Assembly (NCBI GenBank): GCA_903911985.1
Contig: CAIWFP010000287.1
Coordinates: 1 to 11,737, forward strand
Direction: 5' to 3'
DNA from: an uncultured Sphingomonadales bacterium
GTDB taxonomy: Bacteria > Pseudomonadota > Alphaproteobacteria > Sphingomonadales > Sphingomonadaceae
DNA: 11,737 nucleotides
The translations under genes were made by a program, and so were the position numbers. Below are positions 7,184-11,737 of the stretch, one piece after another. The notes under the pieces are model-generated. The model searched no databases. It had not been told where the DNA came from and saw nothing but the letters and a program-made list of their open reading frames with translations. The number at the start of each line of letters is the position of its first letter. Positions within the stretch are counted from its first letter, which is position 1.

Positions 7184-7206
7184 AGCGATCATCGTTCCCG
7201 TATTGT
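7178..7206 (+). promoter_or_regulatory. Possible sigma-70 promoter for the VOC protein gene
   Basis: TTGTAG (7178-7183, overlapping the pepP stop) and TATTGT (7201-7206) are 17 bases apart, 46 bases before the VOC start. The -35 matches consensus only at TTG, so this is tentative; the gene could equally be read from pepP. Confidence 0.3.
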
Positions 7207-7240
7207 TCCGGCCATGGCGGTGGTGCGGCGCGAGTCGCGA

Positions 7241-7248
7241 AGGAGGGG
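7241..7248 (+). promoter_or_regulatory. Ribosome binding site of the VOC gene (decides its start)
   Basis: AGGAGGGG lies four bases before ATG 7253 (GTGG between). It supports that ATG over the in-frame ATG at 7214, which would add 13 Arg-rich residues foreign to the family. Confidence 0.75.
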
Positions 7249-7252
7249 TGGG

Positions 7253-7654
7253 ATGATCGGCTATGTAACGCTGGGCACCAACGATCTGGCCAGGGCTGCG
7301 CGGTTCTATGATGCCATCGCCGCCGAGATGGGTGTGGGCCGCATGATGGAATTCGATAATTTCATCGCTTGGGGTAATCCGGGGGGTAATCCGGGGGGCA
7401 ATCCGGGGGGCAATCCCGGCATTGGTGTTACCCGCCCTTTTGATGGCAAGCCCGCTTGCGTGGGCAATGGGGTGATGGTGGCGCTGGAGGCGCAGGGCGA
7501 GGCGCAGGTGCGGCGGATCCACGCTACGGCTCTGGCCCATGGCGGGCGGTGCGAAGGCGCGCCGGGCCCGCGTGGCGAAGGCTTCTACGCCGGCTACTTC
7601 CGCGATCCCGATGGCAACAAGCTGAACGCGTTTTGCATAGTCGTGGAGGGGTGA
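7253..7654 (+). CDS. VOC superfamily (glyoxalase/bleomycin-resistance fold) protein
   Basis: A 133-residue single-module VOC protein. It opens with MIGYVTLGTNDLARAARFYDAI, the usual first beta-alpha unit, and closes with EGFYAGYFRDPDGNKLNAF, the usual last unit with the DPDGN turn and the family's late strand. The middle has PFDGKPACVGNGVMVAL, common in small proteobacterial members annotated as lactoylglutathione lyase-related. Members bind a divalent metal and act on varied small molecules; no substrate can be named. The oddity is an insertion of four GNPG repeats (residues 41-56) after FIAW, encoded by a 12-bp tandem repeat, which would form an extended flexible loop. It follows pepP by 69 bases on the same strand and has a strong ribosome site. 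It ends ahead of a separate operon. Confidence 0.9.
   Translation: MIGYVTLGTNDLARAARFYDAIAAEMGVGRMMEFDNFIAWGNPGGNPGGNPGGNPGIGVTRPFDGKPACVGNGVMVALEAQGEAQVRRIHATALAHGGRCEGAPGPRGEGFYAGYFRDPDGNKLNAFCIVVEG
7373..7420 (+). repeat. 12-bp tandem repeat, four copies, within the VOC gene
   Basis: Units: GGTAATCCGGGG (7373-7384), an identical copy (7385-7396), GGCAATCCGGGG (7397-7408) and GGCAATCCCGGC (7409-7420). Each encodes Gly-Asn-Pro-Gly. The first two are exact, the third differs at one base and the last at three from the first. Copy-number change would keep the frame. Confidence 0.95.
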
Positions 7655-7655
7655 C

Positions 7656-7678
7656 CGCAAGGGGCATTACCGCTTGCG
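7656..7678 (+). terminator. Weak hairpin after the VOC gene
   Basis: CGCAAG (7656-7661) and CTTGCG (7673-7678) form a 6-bp stem just past the VOC stop, with a further GG/CC pairing inside. No T-tract follows, so a terminator role is uncertain. Its right arm overlaps the start of the putative regulatory region of the next operon. Confidence 0.25.
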
Positions 7679-7748
7679 CGACAATTGACGACAATGCGCG
7701 GGCTCTTTGGCATAATCGCGCGACAGCTTGGCTCTAAAAGCGGTAATG
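7665..7748. promoter_or_regulatory. Regulatory region of the EF-hand / two-component operon
   Basis: A good -10 hexamer, CATAAT, lies at 7711-7716. The nearest consensus-like -35, TTGACG (7685-7690), is 20 bases away, too far for ordinary sigma-70 use. At the normal position (7688-7693) sits part of a direct repeat, CGACAAT at 7679-7685 and again at 7689-7695, phased by exactly 10 bp. OmpR-type regulators bind such repeats and often take the place of a -35. An 11-bp perfect inverted repeat, CATTACCGCTT (7665-7675) and AAGCGGTAATG (7738-7748), flanks the whole region. Autoregulation by the downstream response regulator is an inference. A start near 7723 would leave a leader of about 157 bases before the EF-hand gene, in which no clear structure is seen. 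Confidence 0.45.
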
Positions 7749-7879
7749 GAAGTCGCGCGGGTCGCAGATGCAATGCCCCCCGTTCCCCGCGCCCGTGCGG
7801 CTTTCAATATTTGCCCTTGGGCATGGACTGGGCTGTCACCCACCCAACAGGCCTGACCCAACCGAGATGGAGAGCAGCC

Positions 7880-8527
7880 ATGAAACGTTTCACCCTTGCC
7901 GTATCCGCAATCGCCCTCGCGCTTGGCGGCGGCGCGATTGCGCTGGCCACCGGAGGGCCGGGGCATGATGTCACCCGCGCCGAGGCGCAGGCCAGGGCCG
8001 GGCAATTATTCGAAGGGCTTGATGTCAATCACGACGGCAAGCTGGATGCCGCTGACCGCTCGGCGCGGTTCAACGCCATCTTTGACAAGATTGATACCAA
8101 CCACGACGGCCAGATCTCGCGCGACGAATTTCTCGCCGCTCACGAGCATATGCGCGGGATGATGGGCCCCGGGCCGGAGGGTGAGGAGCATCACCACATG
8201 GGCCCGTCAGACAAGCCGGGCATGGAGCGGGATCACGAAAAATGGGGTCATGAGGAGGGCAGGCATGGCCAATGGGGGCGCCACGCAGAACCCATGCTGG
8301 TGATGGCCATCATGCATCAGGCCGACCCGCAGCACAGCGGCACGATAAGCCGCGAGGCTTTTGTGAACGCGGCGCTGGCGCTGTTCGACAAGGCTGATAC
8401 CAATCACGATGGCAAGGTGACAGGGGCCGAGCGCAAGGCCGCATGGGCCGATGCCCGCGAGCACATGCGCCATGACCACGAGCAGGGGCGCGACCCCGGC
8501 GACATGCCGCCGCCGCCGGGTCTGTGA
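7880..8527 (+). CDS. Exported EF-hand protein with His/Met-rich linker
   Basis: A 215-residue protein beginning with a Sec-type signal peptide (MKRF, hydrophobic 6-22, likely cut after ALA at 21-23), so periplasmic or outside. Three canonical EF-hand loops are visible: D48-V-N-H-D-G-K-L-D-A-A-D59, D72-T-N-H-D-G-Q-I-S-R-D-E83 and D173-T-N-H-D-G-K-V-T-G-A-E184. A fourth, degenerate loop at 149-160 (DPQHSGTISREA) lacks the final Glu. Between the two pairs, residues 88-146 hold ten His and eight Met, including HHHM at 104-107, which could bind a transition metal. The tail is DMPPPPGL. The open frame extends upstream to 7685, but ATG 7880 has GGAGAG before it and gives the signal peptide. It is the first gene of an operon with the regulator and kinase; a sensory or metal-buffering partner role is inferred. 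Confidence 0.9.
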   Translation: MKRFTLAVSAIALALGGGAIALATGGPGHDVTRAEAQARAGQLFEGLDVNHDGKLDAADRSARFNAIFDKIDTNHDGQISRDEFLAAHEHMRGMMGPGPEGEEHHHMGPSDKPGMERDHEKWGHEEGRHGQWGRHAEPMLVMAIMHQADPQHSGTISREAFVNAALALFDKADTNHDGKVTGAERKAAWADAREHMRHDHEQGRDPGDMPPPPGL

Positions 8528-8535
8528 CACGAAAC

Positions 8536-8539
8536 GGAG
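8536..8539 (+). promoter_or_regulatory. Ribosome binding site fixing a TTG start for the response regulator
   Basis: GGAG (8536-8539) sits seven bases before TTG 8547. No ATG or GTG in this frame lies near the receiver domain start, and upstream in-frame codons belong to the antisense-free 3' end of the EF-hand gene in another frame. TTG is therefore the best start. Confidence 0.7.
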
Positions 8540-8546
8540 CATAGAC

Positions 8547-9314
8547 TTGCCGTCACCCGCATCTTCCCTCCCGCGCCTGTTGCTGGTCGATGACGAGGCG
8601 AGCCTGCGCGAACCCCTGGCCTCCTATCTGGAGCGTCAGGGGTTCGTCGTGCGCGCCGTGGCCAGCGCGGGTGCGGCGCGCGGGATGCTGGAGGAGGGAG
8701 CGGCCGATTTATGGGTGCCCGATCTGGTGCTGCTCGACATCATGATGCCGGGCGAGGATGGCCTGTCGCTGTGCCGCCATCTGGCTGCCCGCGACATTCC
8801 GGTCATTCTGCTGACCGCGCGTGGCGAGGCCGAGGACCGCATCACCGGGCTGGAGATTGGCGCGGATGATTATGTGGTGAAGCCTTTTGAGCCGCGCGAA
8901 CTGGTGGCCCGCCTTCGCACGGTGCTGCGCCGCGCCGCCCGTGCGGGATCGTCGCCGGTTCCGCCCGAGGAGGATTTCACCTTCGAGGGCTGGCGGCTTG
9001 ACCCGCTGCGGCGGCGGCTGGTGGATGCCGAGGGCGCGGTGGTCGCCATATCCTCGGTGGAATTCCGCCTGCTGATGGCTTTCCTCGAACACCCAAGGCA
9101 GGTGCTGGATCGCGACCGGCTGCTCGATATGGTGCAGGGGCGCGAGGCGCATCTGTTCGACCGCGCCGTGGATAATCAGGTGAGCCGCCTGCGCCGCAAG
9201 ATCGAGGCGGACCCGCGCAACCCCCAGTTGATCCAGACCGTGTGGGGCGGCGGCTATATGCTCGCCGCCGATGTGCGGCGTGTGGGCCAGCAGGATCCGG
9301 GAAAAGGCGGATGA
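8547..9314 (+). CDS. OmpR/PhoB-family response regulator
   Basis: A 255-residue two-domain regulator. The receiver (about 9-128) has the acidic pair D15-D16 (LLVDDE), the phosphoacceptor D64 (VLLDIMMPGEDG), switch T90 (ILLTARGE) and K112 (VVKPFEPREL). A winged-helix DNA-binding domain (about 143-242) follows, with ISSVEFRLLMAFLEHPRQVLDRDRLLD, then DNQVSRLRRKIE in the recognition helix and the WGGGYML wing typical of the OmpR class. The gene starts at TTG 8547, 19 bases after the EF-hand stop, and its stop overlaps the kinase start by four bases (ATGA, 9311-9314), so the two are surely co-translated partners. Phosphorylation by that kinase is expected from position. Targets are unknown; its own operon leader carries a fitting direct repeat. 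Confidence 0.95.
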   Translation: MPSPASSLPRLLLVDDEASLREPLASYLERQGFVVRAVASAGAARGMLEEGAADLWVPDLVLLDIMMPGEDGLSLCRHLAARDIPVILLTARGEAEDRITGLEIGADDYVVKPFEPRELVARLRTVLRRAARAGSSPVPPEEDFTFEGWRLDPLRRRLVDAEGAVVAISSVEFRLLMAFLEHPRQVLDRDRLLDMVQGREAHLFDRAVDNQVSRLRRKIEADPRNPQLIQTVWGGGYMLAADVRRVGQQDPGKGG

Positions 9315-10822
9315 GGCGATCTGCTTCCTCGCGTTTGGGTCGGCGGCGGGGCATCTGGCCGCGCAGCGTGACCGGGCAGATCCTGCTGGCGCTGGCGGCG
9401 GCGTTGCTGCTGGCGCAGGCGATCAGCACGGTGCTGCTCTATCGGGTGGGGGTGGAGCGTCGGCGCGAGGCGATGATCCACAATGCCGCCTTTCGCGTGC
9501 TGGTGGCGACGCGGCAGGCCACCGATTCGGCGCGCGGCCTGTCGGATGACCCACCACCTGCCGCCAATGCGCTGGAGCCCAGGCCGATCCGCCCGGAAAT
9601 CGCGCCCACCTTCCAGCTTGGCCTCCGCGATCGGCGCTGGGACGATGCCGAGCGTGATCTGCGCCATATTCTGGCCGATCAGGAGCTGTCGCCCGCCAGC
9701 CTGATGGTGGTGGAGCGGGCGGTGGAAGACGATCCGGTAGCCCTTGCCCGGGTGCGGCGCCATGCCGCGCTGGTGGCGCGGGCCGGGGTCGATCCGGCCG
9801 GTGGGCCGCATGGGAGCGAAGGCCCGGGCGAGCCGCGCAAGGTGCTGATGGTCGCCAGCCAGCGCGCGGCCGGTGGGCCGTGGATGATCGTGCGGGTGCT
9901 GATTCCACCCGAGGGCGATGGCCGTCAGGTGCTGGCGCCCCTGTTGATGCAGACGCTGCTGATCTACCTGCTGGTGGTGGGCGCCATGGCGCTGATCCTG
10001 CGGCACATCACCCGGCCGCTGGCGGTGCTGACCCGGCGGCTGGAGCGTTTTGCCCGCACCCGCATACCGGGCCCCGCGCTGGCGCCGCAGGGGCCGGAGG
10101 ATCTGCGGCGGCTGATCGAGGCGCATAATGCGATGGAAGCGCGCATCGGCGCGCTGCTGTCCGAAAAGGATGTGATGCTGGGAGCCATCGGCCACGACCT
10201 CAAAACCCCGCTGACCGCGCTGCGGGTGCGGGTCGAATCGGTGGAGGACGCCACCGAACGCCAGCGGATGGCCGCGACAATCGAGGATATCGTCCGCTCG
10301 CTGGATGACATTCTCTCGCTGGCCCGGGTGGGCAGGCCCAGCGATCCGCTGGAATCCACCGAGCTTTCCGCGCTGGTCGGGGCGGTGGTGGGGGAATTCG
10401 AGGATATGGGCGAGGCGGTGGAGCTGGGCGGGACCCAGCGCATTGTCATGCCGCTGCGCGCGACATGGCTGCGCCGGGCCTTGCGCAATCTGGTGAGCAA
10501 TGCGCTGCGCTATGGTGGCTGCGCGCGGGTGTCCCTGCTGCGCGAGGGGGCTGCATTGGGGGAAAGCGGTCCGGCCTGGGCGGCGATCCGCATCGAGGAT
10601 GACGGCCCCGGTATTGCCCCCGAAGCCATTGCCCGCATGCTGGAGCCATTCACCCGCGGTGAACCCTCGCGCAACAGCGGGACGGGCGGCGCGGGGTTGG
10701 GCCTTACTCTCGCGCGGGCCATCGCCGATCAGCATGGCGGCACGCTCAGCCTGACCAACCGCATGGATGCGGCGGGCGTCGTGGTGGGGCTGGTGGCGGT
10801 GTTGCGCCTGCCGGTGGTGTGA
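9311..10822 (+). CDS. Membrane sensor histidine kinase (HAMP-HisKA-HATPase)
   Basis: A 503-residue inner-membrane kinase. A basic N-terminus leads to TM1 (about 22-44), a periplasmic sensor region of about 160 residues (45-207), TM2 (about 208-230) and a HAMP linker (231-283, RHITRPLAVLTRRLERF). The phosphoacceptor is H295 in the H box (GAIGHDLKTPLTALR). The N box is at 393-401 (NLVSNALRY), G1 at 430-434 (DDGPG), then EPFTRG and the G2 motif GLGL at 462-465. The sensor region is Arg- and acid-rich with a Pro/Gly-rich stretch (161-175) and no recognised domain, so the signal cannot be named; acidic clusters (DDAERD, VEDDP) could contact cations. It overlaps the regulator by four bases and is the last gene of the three-gene operon. 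The start at 9311 (after AAAAGGCGG) is preferred over the longer open frame from 9242. Confidence 0.94.
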   Translation: MRRSASSRLGRRRGIWPRSVTGQILLALAAALLLAQAISTVLLYRVGVERRREAMIHNAAFRVLVATRQATDSARGLSDDPPPAANALEPRPIRPEIAPTFQLGLRDRRWDDAERDLRHILADQELSPASLMVVERAVEDDPVALARVRRHAALVARAGVDPAGGPHGSEGPGEPRKVLMVASQRAAGGPWMIVRVLIPPEGDGRQVLAPLLMQTLLIYLLVVGAMALILRHITRPLAVLTRRLERFARTRIPGPALAPQGPEDLRRLIEAHNAMEARIGALLSEKDVMLGAIGHDLKTPLTALRVRVESVEDATERQRMAATIEDIVRSLDDILSLARVGRPSDPLESTELSALVGAVVGEFEDMGEAVELGGTQRIVMPLRATWLRRALRNLVSNALRYGGCARVSLLREGAALGESGPAWAAIRIEDDGPGIAPEAIARMLEPFTRGEPSRNSGTGGAGLGLTLARAIADQHGGTLSLTNRMDAAGVVVGLVAVLRLPVV

Positions 10823-10849
10823 TCGGGGAGCGGTAAGGGGCGGGGCAAG

Positions 10850-10873
10850 GCTGCACCCTGCCGCAGCTGTTTT
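10850..10873 (+). terminator. Possible terminator after the kinase gene
   Basis: GCTGC (10850-10854) and GCAGC (10863-10867) pair around an 8-base loop, followed by TGTTTT (10868-10873). The stem is short, so it would be a weak intrinsic terminator separating the two-component operon from pabB. Confidence 0.35.
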
Positions 10874-10900
10874 GCAACCGGCGCCAAGCCAAGCTAGAAG
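10872..10900 (+). promoter_or_regulatory. Possible promoter for pabB
   Basis: TTGCAA (10872-10877) and TAGAAG (10895-10900) are 17 bases apart, each matching four of six consensus positions. Only seven bases separate the -10 from ATG 10908, so transcription from here would begin at or near the start codon, giving a leaderless message. Tentative. Confidence 0.25.
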
Positions 10901-10907
10901 CGCGGGT

Positions 10908-11737
10908 ATGCCTGCTTTCCCAGCATCCCCCGTCCTGCCGTTATCAGGTGTCCTGCCGTTGTCGGGCGCGCCCTATGTTCTGCTCGACGATGCCAGTGCG
11001 GATGCCATTACAGATGGCGGGGGCGCGGCGCGGGCGCGGCTCTATACCGATCCGCTGGAAGTGGTGGTGGCGCGTCGGCCAGACGAGGTGGCAGGCGCGC
11101 TCGCCCGGCTGGATGCGCTGTCGGCGCAAGGCTACTGGCTGGCGGGATATATCGCCTATGAGGCTGGTCTCGCTCTGGAGGAACGGCTGTCGCCGCTGGC
11201 CGCCGCCCGCTGCGGCGCGGATGGGCCATTGCTGTGGTTTGGCGCCTTTGCCGGGGTGCGCCATCTCGTCGGGCCAGAGCTGGATGAATTGCTCGATGAT
11301 TGGCTGGCGGCCAATGGTGGGCAAGGCGGTGCCACCATCGGCCCGCTGGAGCCGACCCTCTCGATTGGCGGCTATGCCAGCGCCTTTGCGGCAATGCGCG
11401 AGGCGATCGACGCGGGCGACATCTATCAGGCCAACCTCACCTTCGCGCTGGCGGGTGGCTGGCGGGGTGATCCGCTGGCGCTTTATGCGGGTTTGCGGGG
11501 CAAGGGCGGGGGGGCGCATGGCGCGGTGGTTTATGACGGCTCGCACTGGCTGCTCAGCGCCTCGCCCGAGCTGTTTTTCGAAAGCGACGGCAGCGGCGCG
11601 GTGACCCTGCGGCCGATGAAGGGCACGCGGCCCCGGGGGGCAACGCCGGAGGAGGACGCGGCATTGGCGGCAGACTTGGCCGCCAGCGCGAAGGATCGCG
11701 CCGAAAACCTGATGATCGTGGATCTGATGCGCAACGA
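10908..11737 (+). CDS. pabB: Aminodeoxychorismate synthase component I, N-terminal part (3' end cut by window)
   Basis: The first 276 codons of a chorismate-utilising enzyme that, with a glutamine amidotransferase partner, makes 4-amino-4-deoxychorismate for folate synthesis. The frame is open from ATG 10908 to the right edge. Family motifs are clear: an early VLLDDA strand, AGYIAYEAG, then the chorismate-binding core GDIYQANLTF (about 11416-11445), LLSASPELFF (about 11551-11580), RPMKGTRPRG (about 11610-11640) and the catalytic-region KDRAENLMIVDLMRN at the edge. The GDIYQ and RPMKGT motifs favour PabB over anthranilate synthase TrpE, and many alphaproteobacterial homologues carry a fused aminodeoxychorismate lyase domain, which would lie outside. 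The first 20 residues are a Pro/Ser-rich extension with a duplicated VLPLSG. It follows the kinase by 85 bases on the same strand but looks functionally unrelated. Confidence 0.93.
   Translation, partial: MPAFPASPVLPLSGVLPLSGAPYVLLDDASADAITDGGGAARARLYTDPLEVVVARRPDEVAGALARLDALSAQGYWLAGYIAYEAGLALEERLSPLAAARCGADGPLLWFGAFAGVRHLVGPELDELLDDWLAANGGQGGATIGPLEPTLSIGGYASAFAAMREAIDAGDIYQANLTFALAGGWRGDPLALYAGLRGKGGGAHGAVVYDGSHWLLSASPELFFESDGSGAVTLRPMKGTRPRGATPEEDAALAADLAASAKDRAENLMIVDLMRN
10932..10967 (+). repeat. 18-bp tandem duplication at the pabB N-terminus
   Basis: GTCCTGCCGTTATCAGGT (10932-10949) is followed directly by GTCCTGCCGTTGTCGGGC (10950-10967). They match at 15 of 18 bases and both encode VLPLSG; all three differences are synonymous. 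The duplication lies just before the conserved start of the protein. Confidence 0.85.

Noticed and set aside
7373..7420. The 12-bp repeats as a CRISPR or iteron array
   Set aside because: Units are contiguous without spacers, in frame, and inside a coding region, so a coding tandem repeat explains them.
7685..7879. 65-residue N-terminal extension of the EF-hand protein
   Set aside because: It would bury the signal peptide that starts at 7880 and would read through the putative promoter.
8451..8546. ATG start at 8451 for the response regulator
   Set aside because: It lies inside the EF-hand gene and adds a Cys/Arg-rich segment before the receiver; TTG 8547 has a well-spaced GGAG.
9254..10735. 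Minus-strand 493-residue ORF antisense to the histidine kinase
   Set aside because: Low-complexity shadow; the plus strand has H, N, G1 and G2 boxes in order.

Overview
The window reads as chromosomal DNA of a GC-rich alphaproteobacterium, most likely a sphingomonad (Novosphingobium, Sphingomonas or a relative). That placement is an inference from codon use (G/C at third positions, long shadow ORFs) and from the style of the proteins; no rRNA or other decisive marker is present. There is no phage, IS transposase, CRISPR array, tRNA or rRNA. No gene-free gap exceeds 300 bases; the largest are 2589-2798, 7655-7879 and 1296-1451, each described below.

Layout, left to right. (1) The 3' end of ftsK (DNA translocase) converges on a small DUF805 membrane protein gene across a shared hairpin terminator. 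(2) A divergent region with a ten-C run leads to ald (alanine dehydrogenase). (3) A roughly 200-bp palindrome-rich element with inverted ends fills the gap after ald. (4) On the minus strand, an oligopeptidase B-like S9A peptidase gene is followed, with a 4-base overlap, by an acyl-CoA thioesterase gene broken by an in-frame TAA at codon 46. (5) Diverging from the peptidase is a full-length M24B Xaa-Pro aminopeptidase, followed by a small VOC/glyoxalase-fold protein that carries a 12-bp tandem repeat. (6) A three-gene plus-strand operon encodes an exported four-EF-hand, His/Met-rich protein, an OmpR-type response regulator (TTG start) and a membrane histidine kinase. (7) The 5' part of pabB (aminodeoxychorismate synthase component I) runs off the right edge; it is open at the window end.

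Most of the window is housekeeping and peptide/amino-acid metabolism: two peptidases that could feed amino acids, alanine dehydrogenase linking alanine to pyruvate, and folate precursor synthesis. The part most like a self-contained system is the EF-hand/response regulator/kinase operon (7880-10822). Its leader has a good -10 box, no -35 at normal spacing, and a 10-bp-phased direct repeat where an OmpR-type regulator would bind. This suggests an autoregulated envelope sensor that works with a periplasmic metal-binding partner; the ligand cannot be read from sequence. Other points worth following up are the palindromic element, the nonsense-broken thioesterase, the in-frame repeat in the VOC protein, and peptidase substrate-pocket substitutions.
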